A model generated the notes under the pieces. The model was not told where the DNA came from and ran no database searches. It worked only from the letters and a program-made list of their open reading frames with translations. Shown here one piece after another: positions 17,512-25,025 of a stretch of 64,000 nt of DNA. Position numbers and translations under genes: made by a program. Source of the stretch: Paracoccus sp. S3-43. GTDB taxonomy: Bacteria > Pseudomonadota > Alphaproteobacteria > Rhodobacterales > Rhodobacteraceae. How positions within the stretch are numbered: position 1 is the stretch's first letter; every line of letters starts with the position of its first letter. The stretch lies in the NCBI RefSeq assembly GCF_029027965.1, contig NZ_CP119082.1, forward strand, positions 2,026,001-2,090,000. The letters are read 5' to 3'.

Positions 17512-17561
17512 GTTGCAACTAGTTCTCATCTATTGACGGTGGCGAGCCGTTCGCACATAAC
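17512..17561 (+). promoter_or_regulatory. Promoter of the sit operon with possible Mur box
   Basis: TTGACG at 17533-17538 and CATAAC at 17556-17561 are spaced by 17 bp. Just upstream is TTGCAACTAGTTCTCA (17513-17528), an AT-rich imperfect dyad centred on AACTAGTT. Its position, overlapping the upstream edge of -35 between mur and sit, fits a Fur/Mur operator. The match to a consensus is approximate. Confidence 0.5.
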
Positions 17562-17596
17562 TGCGCCATGGTCGGACAAACATTGGAAAGCGGCCG

Positions 17597-17652
17597 ATGA
17601 CACTGCCCCTTGCCCTGGCTCGGAAACCATCGTGAACGGATTGCCGGAATGA
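17597..17652 (+). pseudogene. Putative scar of deleted sitA (metal-binding protein gene)
   Basis: Where sitA is normally found there are only 56 bp. ATG 17597 opens a 12-codon frame, MTLPLALARKPS, that looks like the first residues of a signal peptide. In another frame the last codons before sitB read SETIVNGLPE and stop in an ATGA overlap with sitB, as the C-terminus of a SitA-like protein would. The simplest reading is an out-of-frame internal deletion of sitA that left both ends. This is inference from position and short residues only. Confidence 0.4.
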
Positions 17653-18497
17653 TCCAGGGGATCGAGGTCCAGAACCTGACCGTCGCCTATCGCAGCGGCG
17701 TGACGGCCCTGCGCGACGCCAGCTTCACCGTCCCGCAAGGGTCCGTGACCGCGCTTGTCGGCGTGAACGGCGCGGGCAAATCGACGCTGTTCAAGGCGCT
17801 GATGGGCCTTCTGCCCCACGAATCCGGGCAGGTCCGCATCCTGGGCGGCACGGTCGAACAGGCGCTTGCCAGGAATCTCGTCGCCTATGTCCCCCAGGCC
17901 GAGGAGGTGGACTGGACCTTCCCCGTCCTGGTTCAAGACGTGGTGATGATGGGCCGCTACGGCCATATGGGCTTTTTCCGCCGTGCCCGCCCCGCCGACC
18001 GGCAAGCGGTGGACGCGGCGCTCACGCGCGTCAACATGACCGATTTCCGGAACCGCCAGATCGGCGAACTGTCCGGCGGCCAGAAGAAGCGCGTCTTCCT
18101 GGCCCGGGCCATCGCGCAGCGGGCGCAGGTGATCCTGCTGGACGAACCCTTCACCGGCGTCGACGTGAAGACCGAAGAGGCGATCATCGCCCTGCTCAAG
18201 GATCTGCGGCAGGAAGGCCGGGTGATGCTGGTCTCGACCCATGACCTGGGATCCGTGCCCGAGTATTGCGACCGCGTGGTGATGGTGAAGGGCACCGTCC
18301 TGGCCAGCGGCCCGACCGAGACGACCTTCACCCCCGAAAACCTGCGCCTGGCCTTCGGCGGCGTCCTGCGCCATTTCGTGCTGGGCGGCACCGATCTGCA
18401 TGACGACGCCGACCACCGCAGCCTGGACGTGTTCACCGACGACGAACGACCCCTGGTCTTCTATGACCAACGCGCCCGCAGGAAGGACGGCGAATGA
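17649..18497 (+). CDS. sitB: Manganese/iron ABC transporter ATP-binding protein
   Basis: The 282-residue ABC ATPase has Walker A GVNGAGKST (about residue 36), signature LSGGQKKR and Walker B VILLDEPFTGVD. QAEEVDWTFPVLVQDVVMMGRYGHMG is characteristic of the SitB/YfeB/MntB group that powers Mn2+ and Fe2+ uptake. The C-terminal tail with several His and Asp residues (GGTDLHDDADHRS) may touch metal. ATG 17649 overlaps an upstream TGA. It is followed by two permease genes, and is divergent from mur. Confidence 0.9.
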   Translation: MIQGIEVQNLTVAYRSGVTALRDASFTVPQGSVTALVGVNGAGKSTLFKALMGLLPHESGQVRILGGTVEQALARNLVAYVPQAEEVDWTFPVLVQDVVMMGRYGHMGFFRRARPADRQAVDAALTRVNMTDFRNRQIGELSGGQKKRVFLARAIAQRAQVILLDEPFTGVDVKTEEAIIALLKDLRQEGRVMLVSTHDLGSVPEYCDRVVMVKGTVLASGPTETTFTPENLRLAFGGVLRHFVLGGTDLHDDADHRSLDVFTDDERPLVFYDQRARRKDGE

Positions 18498-18503
18498 TGG
18501 CGG

Positions 18504-18555
18504 GTTCTTCTTCATGCAAATATCCCACGGGGGTGCGGGGGTGTGAAACCCCCGC
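18504..18555 (+). repeat. Dispersed intergenic repeat with GC hairpin inside the sit operon
   Basis: TTCTTCTTCATGCAAATATC is followed by CCACGGGGGTGCGG and a perfect 8-bp hairpin GCGGGGGT/ACCCCCGC at 18535-18555. The inverse complement (GATATTTGCATGAAGAAGAA) resembles the element at 36002-36040. It occupies nearly all of the 70-bp sitB-sitC gap and may affect mRNA stability. Confidence 0.6.
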
Positions 18556-18567
18556 TGGCGACGCCTG

Positions 18568-19419
18568 ATGTGGGATGCCCTGCTGGTCCCCTTCACCTAC
18601 GACTACATAACGAACGCCATCTGGGTCTCGGCCCTGGTCGGCGGGGTCTGCGCCTTCCTCTCGGCCTATCTGATGCTGAAAGGGTGGAGCCTGATCGGCG
18701 ACGCCCTGTCGCATTCCATCGTTCCGGGGGTGGCGGGGGCCTATATGCTGGGCCTGCCCTTCGCGCTCGGCGCCTTCCTGGCGGGCGGGCTGGCGGCGCT
18801 GACCATGCTGTTCCTGAACAGCCGCACCGGGCTGAAAGAGGACGCGATCATCGGCCTGATCTTTACCGGCTTCTTCGGGATCGGGCTGTTCATGATCTCG
18901 CTGAACCCGGTCTCGGTCAATCTCCAGGCGATCACCATGGGCAATATCCTGGCGATCTCGCCCGCGGACACGCTGCAACTGGCGATCATCGGCGGCGTGT
19001 CGCTGGTGGTGCTGCTGGCGAAATGGCGCGACCTGATGGTGGTGTTCTTCGACGAAAGCCATGCCCGCACCATCGGCCTGCATCCTGGCCGGCTGCGCGT
19101 CCTGTTCTTCACCTTGCTGGCGGCCTCGACGGTCGCGGCCATGCAGACCGTGGGCGCCTTCCTGGTCATTGCCATGGTGGTCACGCCCGGCGCGACCGCG
19201 TATCTGCTGACCGACCGCTTTCCGCGGCTGATCGCGCTGTCGGTCTCCATCGGCGCGCTGACCTCGGCCTTCGGCGCCTATGTCAGCTTCTTCCTGGACG
19301 GCGCGACCGGGGGCATCATCGTCGTCATGCAGACGCTGATCTTTCTGGCGGCCTTCGTCTTCGCGCCGACCCACGGCATCCTGGCCACCCGTCGCCGCAT
19401 CCGGGACGCCGTGCGATGA
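18568..19419 (+). CDS. sitC: Manganese/iron ABC transporter permease (SitC-like)
   Basis: The 283-residue protein has about eight membrane helices of the ABC-3 permease family, with KGWSLIGDALSHSIVPGVAGAY (the conserved GDALSH motif) and AFLVIAMVVTPGATAYLL. It forms the membrane channel of the Mn/Fe importer with SitD and SitB. Its stop overlaps the start of sitD (ATGA at 19416-19419). Confidence 0.9.
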   Translation: MWDALLVPFTYDYITNAIWVSALVGGVCAFLSAYLMLKGWSLIGDALSHSIVPGVAGAYMLGLPFALGAFLAGGLAALTMLFLNSRTGLKEDAIIGLIFTGFFGIGLFMISLNPVSVNLQAITMGNILAISPADTLQLAIIGGVSLVVLLAKWRDLMVVFFDESHARTIGLHPGRLRVLFFTLLAASTVAAMQTVGAFLVIAMVVTPGATAYLLTDRFPRLIALSVSIGALTSAFGAYVSFFLDGATGGIIVVMQTLIFLAAFVFAPTHGILATRRRIRDAVR

Positions 19420-20264
19420 CTTGGACGATGACTTGGGCGATGACCTGGCTGACCGCCCCCTTCGCCTTCCCCTTCATGGTCGAGGCGCTGCTGATCGCCG
19501 TCATCGTCGCGATCCCGGCATCGCTGCTCAGCTGCTTTCTGGTGCTGCGCGGCTGGGCGCTGATGGGCGACGGCATCAGCCACGCGGTGCTGCCGGGCAT
19601 CGTCATCGCCTATCTGGCGGGGATCCCGCTGCTGATCGGCGCCTTCGTGGCGGGGATGATCTGCGCGCTTACGGCAGGCTGGCTGGACGCCAACAGCCGG
19701 GTGAAACCCGACACCACGCTGGGCGTTGTCATGTCCGGCATGTTCGGGCTGGGGATCGTGATCTATACGCAGTTCCCGACCGACGTGCATCTGGACCATA
19801 TCCTGTTCGGCAACATCCTGGGCGTCGGGCGCGAGGATTTCGTCTCGGCCGGGTCGATCTCGGCCGTGGTGGCACTGGTGCTGATCCTGAAATGGCGGGA
19901 CTTCGCGCTGCTGGTCTTCGATCCGGTGCAGGCGCGGGTGGCGGGGCTGCCGGTCGGCTGGCTGCATTACGGGATGCTGGCGATGATTTCCGCCGTGGTC
20001 GTCGCCATGCTGTCGGCGGTGGGCATCATCCTGTCGGTGTCGCTGCTGATCGCGCCGGGGGCGATCGCCTTCCTGCTGACCCGGCGCTTGCAGGCGATGC
20101 TGGCGCTGTCGGTGCTGATCGGCACGGGATCAAGCCTGCTGGGCATCTGGATCAGCTTCTGGCTGGACAGCGCCCCCGCCCCGACCATCGTGGTGGTGAT
20201 GACCGCGCTGTTCACGCTGGTCTTCGCCTGGCGGCAACTGACCGTCCGCCGCGCCGCCCCCTGA
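19416..20264 (+). CDS. sitD: Manganese/iron ABC transporter permease (SitD-like)
   Basis: The 282-residue second ABC-3 permease has RGWALMGDGISHAVLPGIV and LLIAPGAIAFLLTRRL. The N-terminus is repetitive: three 12-bp near-identical units, ATGACTTGGACG, ATGACTTGGGCG and ATGACCTGGCTG, encode MTWT-MTWA-MTWL and offer three in-frame ATG codons. The first overlaps the sitC stop, so coupled initiation there is likely, but the third would give the usual N-terminus. No metal-binding protein gene follows. Confidence 0.9.
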   Translation: MTWTMTWAMTWLTAPFAFPFMVEALLIAVIVAIPASLLSCFLVLRGWALMGDGISHAVLPGIVIAYLAGIPLLIGAFVAGMICALTAGWLDANSRVKPDTTLGVVMSGMFGLGIVIYTQFPTDVHLDHILFGNILGVGREDFVSAGSISAVVALVLILKWRDFALLVFDPVQARVAGLPVGWLHYGMLAMISAVVVAMLSAVGIILSVSLLIAPGAIAFLLTRRLQAMLALSVLIGTGSSLLGIWISFWLDSAPAPTIVVVMTALFTLVFAWRQLTVRRAAP

Positions 20265-20390
20265 AAGGGGAAAACCGTGCGGCCCGACCGTGCGACCTGT
20301 CCGCCCGCCGCCCCCGGCACCGCCGGGATGCCAGCACCGGCAGCATTGCTGCGGCCCTGTCGTGACACATCCCCGCCTCTGCCCGGCCGG

Positions 20391-20419
20391 TTGCACCGCT
20401 TGGCGCCAGGGCCTATCAG
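20391..20419 (+). promoter_or_regulatory. Probable sigma-70 promoter
   Basis: TTGCAC (20391-20396) and TATCAG (20414-20419) are separated by 17 bp, 30 bp before the small membrane-protein gene. This would drive the downstream operon to the DedA-like gene. Confidence 0.5.
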
Positions 20420-20450
20420 GAAAGCTAAGCGCATGTCCCAAGGAGCCGTC

Positions 20451-20615
20451 ATGATCGTCCTCGCCGCCGCCCTCATCGGCGCAATCCTCGGCTGGCGCCG
20501 CGCCGGGCAGTTGGGCGGCACCCGGCGGGACCGCGCCCAATACGCGGCTGGCTTCGCCATGGCCCTGGCGGTCCTGGGCCTGTTCGCCACCGTGATCCTG
20601 GATCGGACGATGTGA
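20451..20615 (+). CDS. Small two-span membrane protein
   Basis: The 54-residue product has two hydrophobic segments (VLAAALIGAILGWR and GFAMALAVLGLFATVIL) joined by a basic loop GTRRDRAQY. AAGGAG at 20440-20445 sits 5 bp before ATG 20451, which favours it over ATG 20433. The stop overlaps the ATG of the VWA gene (TGATG at 20613-20617). Similar small proteins precede this VWA gene in related genomes from memory; function is unknown. Confidence 0.65.
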   Translation: MIVLAAALIGAILGWRRAGQLGGTRRDRAQYAAGFAMALAVLGLFATVILDRTM

Positions 20616-21796
20616 TGTTCCTGCCGTTCCTGGACAGCCTGCGCCGCCAAGGGGTTCCGGTTTCGCTTCGGGAATGGCTGGACCTGATGGCCGGGATGCA
20701 GGCCGGTCTGGCCGACTGGTCCGTGGACGGCTTCTATCACCTGGCCCGGCTGTCGCTGGTCAAGGACGAACGCCATCTCGACCGCTTCGACCGCGCCTTT
20801 GCCCAGGCGTTCAGCGGCCTGGAAACCATCCCGGTCCAGGCGCTTGTGACCGAACAGGCGATCCCCCGCGAATGGCTGGAGAAGCTGGCCGAAAAGCTTC
20901 TGACGGATGCCGAGAAGGCCGAAATCCAGGGCAGCGGCGGTTTCGAGGCGCTGATGGAAAAGCTGCGCGAACGCCTGGCCGAACAGCAGGGCCGCCATCA
21001 GGGCGGCAGCAAGTGGATCGGCACGGCGGGCACCTCGCCCTTCGGGGCCTACGGCTATAATCCCGAAGGCGTGCGCATCGGCCAGCACGAATCCCGCCAC
21101 CGCCGCGCGGTCAAGGTCTGGGACAAGCGCGAGTTCCGCGACTTCGACGACGGCGTGGATCTGGGCACCCGCAACATCAAGGTGGCGCTGAAACGGCTGC
21201 GGCAATGGGCGCGGCATGGCGCGGCCGAGGAACTGGACCTGCCCGCGACGATCCGCGCCACGGCGGACCACGGCTATATCGACGTGCAGACCCGGCCCGA
21301 CAGGCGCAACGCGGTCAAGGTGCTGCTGTTTCTGGACGTGGGCGGGTCGATGGACGACCATATCCGCGTCGTGGACGAGCTGTTCTCGGCCGCGCGCGCG
21401 GAATTCAAGCATATGGAGCATTTCTATTTCCACAACTGCCTCTACGAAGGCCTGTGGACCGACAACCGCCGCCGCTGGACGGAACAGACGCCGACCTGGG
21501 ACGTGCTGCACCGCTTTGGCCGCGACTATAAATGCATCTTCGTGGGCGACGCCTCGATGTCGCCCTATGAGATCGCGGTGCCGGGCGGTGCCAACGAACA
21601 CTGGAACCCCGAGGCGGGCGAGGTCTGGCTGCGCCGTGCCGCTGAGACCTGGCCCGATCACGTCTGGCTGAACCCGGTCCCGCAGGCGCAGTGGGGCTAT
21701 ACGCAATCCATCGCCATGATCGGCCGGATTTTCGAAAACCGCATGATGCCGCTGACGCTGGACGGGCTGACCCAGGCCATGCGGATCCTGGGATGA
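20615..21796 (+). CDS. VWA-domain protein, CoxE-like
   Basis: The 393-residue cytoplasmic protein has an N-terminal helical region and a C-terminal von Willebrand A fold (from about residue 225). The metal-site loop reads LLFLDVGGSMDDH, so the canonical DxSxS has glycine in place of the first serine. CoxE-like VWA proteins usually work with a MoxR AAA ATPase to insert metals or remodel enzymes; no MoxR gene lies in the window. A GTG at 20612 is an alternative start, but ATG 20615 fits the TGATG junction. It overlaps the DedA-like gene by ATGA. Confidence 0.82.
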   Translation: MFLPFLDSLRRQGVPVSLREWLDLMAGMQAGLADWSVDGFYHLARLSLVKDERHLDRFDRAFAQAFSGLETIPVQALVTEQAIPREWLEKLAEKLLTDAEKAEIQGSGGFEALMEKLRERLAEQQGRHQGGSKWIGTAGTSPFGAYGYNPEGVRIGQHESRHRRAVKVWDKREFRDFDDGVDLGTRNIKVALKRLRQWARHGAAEELDLPATIRATADHGYIDVQTRPDRRNAVKVLLFLDVGGSMDDHIRVVDELFSAARAEFKHMEHFYFHNCLYEGLWTDNRRRWTEQTPTWDVLHRFGRDYKCIFVGDASMSPYEIAVPGGANEHWNPEAGEVWLRRAAETWPDHVWLNPVPQAQWGYTQSIAMIGRIFENRMMPLTLDGLTQAMRILG

Positions 21797-22155
21797 CGCA
21801 GGCCCTGGCCGCCCTGCTGCCGCATTGGGGGCCGCTGGTGCTGGCGGTCTCGGCCTTCCTGTCCTGCATGATGGTGCCGCTGCCGACCTCGGCGCTGCTG
21901 CTGACGGCGGGGGCCTTGTCGGGGACCGGGCATCTGTGGCTGCCGGAACTTGTGGCGGGCCGGTTCGCGGCGGCCAGCCTTGCGGGCGAATGCCTGTGGG
22001 CGGTTCTTCACCTGACGCTGGGACATCTGATGGCGCGCGGCTTACGCCACAGCGAGGGCGCGGCGCTGAAGGCCGTCGCCGTGGGGCTGGTTCTGGCGGC
22101 AGTGCTTTTGGCGCTGCGCACGCTCTGGCGGCGGCGGGACGGCGGGACCATATAG
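21793..22155 (+). CDS. DedA-like membrane protein, internally shortened
   Basis: The 120-residue protein begins like a DedA (SNARE-associated) protein: SAFLSCMMVPLPTSALLLTA matches the N-terminal re-entrant loop of the family. It then jumps to RFAAASLAGECLWAVLHLTLG, which resembles the C-terminal part (LGE-W-xLY-GLGY). The central section of about 60 residues containing the second conserved arginine motif is missing, while the frame stays open. DedA proteins are undecaprenyl-phosphate or phospholipid flippases of about 200 residues. This copy may be a non-functional relic or a minimal protein. It is coupled to the VWA gene by ATGA. Confidence 0.6.
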   Translation: MTQALAALLPHWGPLVLAVSAFLSCMMVPLPTSALLLTAGALSGTGHLWLPELVAGRFAAASLAGECLWAVLHLTLGHLMARGLRHSEGAALKAVAVGLVLAAVLLALRTLWRRRDGGTI

Positions 22156-22160
22156 GGGCC

Positions 22161-22841
22161 ATGAAATACGCGCCGATCATCCTGCTGATCCTCTATCTGG
22201 CCGCGATGTGGTTCTTTTCCCTGTGGCGCCTGCGGCAGGAGTTGAACCAGAAATCGACGCCGCTGAACCATCCGCGCCTGACGCCGATGCTGGAACGGCT
22301 GGGCCGGGCGATGGACCTGCCCCCGGTCCGCGCCCATGTCTACGAGGTTCCGCCGGTCAACGGCCTTGCCGCCCCGGACGGGCGGATCTTCCTGACGCGC
22401 GGCTTCATCGACAAGCTGGACGCGGGCGAGGTCACGCCCGAGGAACTGGCCAGCGTGATCGCCCATGAACTGGGCCATGTCGCCCACGGCCATGCCCGGC
22501 GGCGGATGATCGATTTCGCGGGCCAGAACGCCATCCGGATGGCGCTTGCCGGGGTGCTGGGCCGGATCGTCCCCGGACTGGGGGCCTGGATCGCGGGCAT
22601 CGTCGCCACCGCCGTCGCCGCCCGCCTGTCGCGCGAGGACGAATTCGAGGCCGACCGCTTCGCCAGCGCGCTGATGATCCGCGCGGGCCTGGGGATCGAA
22701 CCGCAGGTCTCGCTGTTCCAGAAGCTGGACCGTCTGACCGGCAAGCGCGGCACCGCGCCCGCCTGGCTGCTGTCCCATCCTCCGACCGCGCGGCGCATCG
22801 CCGCGATCCAGGCGCAGGCCGCCCGCTGGCGTCAGGGCTGA
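22161..22841 (+). CDS. M48-family zinc metallopeptidase
   Basis: The 226-residue protein has an N-terminal membrane anchor (PIILLILYLAAMWFFSLW) and the zinc motif HELGH at about residue 110, in SVIAHELGHVAHGHARRR. The third ligand glutamate is in SREDEFEADRFAS. This is the core of the HtpX/Ste24/Oma1 peptidase family, involved in membrane-protein quality control. It ends with the conserved LLSHPPTARRIA. It starts 5 bp after the DedA-like stop and completes the operon. Confidence 0.9.
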   Translation: MKYAPIILLILYLAAMWFFSLWRLRQELNQKSTPLNHPRLTPMLERLGRAMDLPPVRAHVYEVPPVNGLAAPDGRIFLTRGFIDKLDAGEVTPEELASVIAHELGHVAHGHARRRMIDFAGQNAIRMALAGVLGRIVPGLGAWIAGIVATAVAARLSREDEFEADRFASALMIRAGLGIEPQVSLFQKLDRLTGKRGTAPAWLLSHPPTARRIAAIQAQAARWRQG

Positions 22842-23012
22842 TCGGGCTTGCGGCGGGGGGCGCTTGTGTTCTGCTGCGCCACGCAGCACGGGATCCGATG
22901 ATGACGCGACCCTTCCGCCGCCGGGTTCTGGATCTGCCGATCGCGGTGCCGGCGGTGCAGGCCCTGGCGGCGGGCGCGGCCTGGGTCGTCTTGGCCTTTA
23001 CCACGGCGCGGG

Positions 23013-23850
23013 ACCATCGACCCCGCTTTCGAGGGCGCCCGTCTGCACCAGACCCTGCCCAGGATCTTCGCCGCAGCCGACGCCCTGGTCGCGCGCCTGC
23101 GCCCCGGCGAACAGGACATCGAACCCGAGGCCAGCTTTGCGGCCGCCGACGTAGTCTTCCGCGCGCTCTTCTCGATGCCCATCGAACATGCCACCGCCGC
23201 AAGGGTCTTTGCCGCCCTTCCCGCCCATCAGGACGCGCAGCCGGTGGTGAATCTGGCCGCGCTGCTGCCTTGGCCCCACCGGCTGCCGCATCCGCATTCG
23301 CGCCGCACCCGGCGCTCGGCATCGGAAATCCGCGGCCTGATCGCCGGGCTGGTGGCCGACCGGATGGCCGCGATCCGCGACGACACCGCGCCCGACCCGC
23401 AGACCGGCCGCCGCTTCTCGGAGCCTCAGATGGTGGACCAGGTGGCGATCTTCTTCCTGGCGGGGCACGAGACAAGCCCGTCCGCCCTGGCCTGGGCGCT
23501 GAGGCTGCTGGCCGCCCATCCGGCCGGCAGGAGACCGTCCCCTCGAAAGCCGCCTCCCTGACCCCCGACATGGCGGACGTGAACGCCCTGCGCGGCCGCC
23601 CCGCACCCCAAGGCGCGCAACTGATCCTGTCGCCCTGGCACCTGCACCGCCACCGGCGGCTATGGTCCGCTCCCGACGCCTTCGACCCCCCGCCGCTGGT
23701 CCCGCCCCGAAAACCCGCGCCAGCGCCCGCGATGCCTTCATCCCCTTTTCGGCGGGCGAACGCGCCTGCCCCGGCGCCGGCCTTGCGATGATCGAGGGCG
23801 TGGTGATGCTGGCCCGCATCGCCGCCGCCTCCGCCTGTCCCGCGTAATCC
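23013..23850 (+). pseudogene. Cytochrome P450, degraded by frameshifts and deletions
   Basis: Three P450 blocks are spread over different frames. TIDPAFEGARLHQTLPRIFA to the I-helix motif FFLAGHETSPSALAWAL occupies one frame (23013-23561). GAQLILSPWHLHRHRRLW lies in a second (about 23600-23690). The heme-binding loop PFSAGERACPGAGLAMIEG, with the cysteine ligand, is in a third (about 23740-23800). The N-terminal quarter and the K-helix ExxR region are missing. Upstream sequence 22842-23012 shows no convincing P450 similarity. The order of the blocks is correct, so this is one decaying gene. Confidence 0.8.
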
Positions 23851-23865
23851 CTGCGATTCCCCGGC

Positions 23866-23871
23866 TTGACA
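23866..23871 (+). promoter_or_regulatory. Likely -35 element of tRNA-Ala
   Basis: CTTGACA is a strong -35 box 33 bp upstream of the mature tRNA. The matching -10 region (GACAAAAAG, 23886-23894) is weak. Confidence 0.45.
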
Positions 23872-23903
23872 TTCGCCGCTGCCGGGACAAAAAGGGCGCC
23901 AGT

Positions 23904-23979
23904 GGGGCCGTAGCTCAGTTGGTAGAGCGCGTCGTTCGCAATGACGAGGCCAGGGGTTCGATTCCCCTCGGCTCCACCA
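23904..23979 (+). tRNA. tRNA-Ala (anticodon CGC)
   Basis: This 76-nt tRNA has acceptor GGGGCCG/CGGCTCC, D-arm GCTCAGTTGGTAGAGC, anticodon loop TTCGCAA giving CGC (reads GCG), T-loop GTTCGATTC and an encoded CCA at 23977-23979. Its 3' half is overlapped on the other strand by the end of a recombinase frame. Confidence 0.95.
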
Positions 23980-24751
23980 ATCCGCACTTTTGTTGCAAAA
24001 AGTCCGCTAATACCTTGAATGGAAAGGTAATTTCAGCGGTTCGATAGCCTTCACACCGGTTGTCTCGCAGGGGCTGCGCGAAGGCCAGTTTCAGCACTGT
24101 GCGCTTGAGCGCGAATGTGCCTTTTTCGTAGAGTTGCCAAGGGATTGACAGGAAAGTCAGGGCCGGTTCGCTAAGCTCCTCTAACCTATCCTCTGGCGGC
24201 GCGGCATTTACCGCCTGATCGGCCAGCACCAGCTTCCGGCGTTCCAGCTTTTCGATCCGCTGTTCATAGGCGGCTGCGACAGTGGGACTGGCCCCGTCAA
24301 TGATCCGGTCAAGCAAGCCCTCGATTTGCTTTTCGATGTCCTTGATCTGGTCGGACAAAACGGCGCGCGCCCGCTGCGCTTCGGCCTGCCGCGCATTCCA
24401 GATGTCGGTGAACATGGCGCGGGCCAGCGCGAAGAACTGCCTTGCGGGCTGCATGGAGCGCAGGATGGCTTCCGCCCCGTCCTCGATATCGGCACGGGGG
24501 ATGGAGCGGCGATGCGACGCGCAATTGGGCGTGTCGCAGAGATAATAGGCGTAATGCTTGTTCCGGCCCTTCGACCAGCAGGAGGTCATGGGCTGGTCGC
24601 AATCATCGCAGAGGACGTAACCGCGCAGCGGGAAGTCCTCGTTGATGTCCTTGCGGGCCAGAGCCACCGCAGAGCCGCGCAGACGCGCCTGTATGCGCTC
24701 ATGCGTGGCGAGGTCGATCAGCGGCTCATGGAAGCCCTTGCGCAAGGATAT
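23915..24751 (-). pseudogene. Large serine recombinase, N-terminally truncated remnant
   Basis: The frame carries the C-terminal region of a large serine integrase: the recombinase domain end SLRKGFHEPLIDLATHERIQ, the zinc-ribbon CDDCDQPMT with CDTPNC, and a long coiled coil (SDQIKDIEKQIEGLLDRI and onward). The N-terminal catalytic domain with the active serine is absent; the frame runs into the IS3 remnant at about 24750. The last ~20 codons (VEPRGIEPLASSLRTTRSTN) are read from the antisense strand of tRNA-Ala, with the stop inside the tRNA gene. It probably belonged to an element integrated at this tRNA. Confidence 0.8.
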
Positions 24752-25025
24752 GGCAGTGACACACAGCGACGAGTTCAAGCGCGATGCGGCTCGAATTGCA
24801 CTCACCAGTGGTCTGACACGGCGTCAGATCGCGTCTGATCTTGGGATCGGGCTTTCGACGCTCGGCAAATGGATTCGGGCGAATTCCGATGAGGCAAAGG
24901 TGCCGGACCGGGATGCGGATCTTCTTCGTGAGAACGAACGGCTGCGGAAAGAGAACCGCATACTGCGCGAGGAGAGGGAAGTATTAAAAAAGGCGGCTCA
25001 GTTCTTCGCGGCTCAAAAGCCGTGA
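24750..25025 (+). CDS. IS3-family transposase OrfA (helix-turn-helix subunit)
   Basis: The 91-residue protein has the orfA HTH (SDEFKRDAARIALTSGLTRR then QIASDLGIGLSTLGKWI) and a leucine-zipper-like coiled coil (LLRENERLRKENRILREERE). In IS3 elements OrfA is fused to OrfB by -1 frameshifting at an A-rich run, here A6G at 24986-24992. The first residues MAVT and the absence of an inverted repeat upstream suggest the true N-terminus was replaced by flanking recombinase sequence. Confidence 0.8.
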   Translation: MAVTHSDEFKRDAARIALTSGLTRRQIASDLGIGLSTLGKWIRANSDEAKVPDRDADLLRENERLRKENRILREEREVLKKAAQFFAAQKP

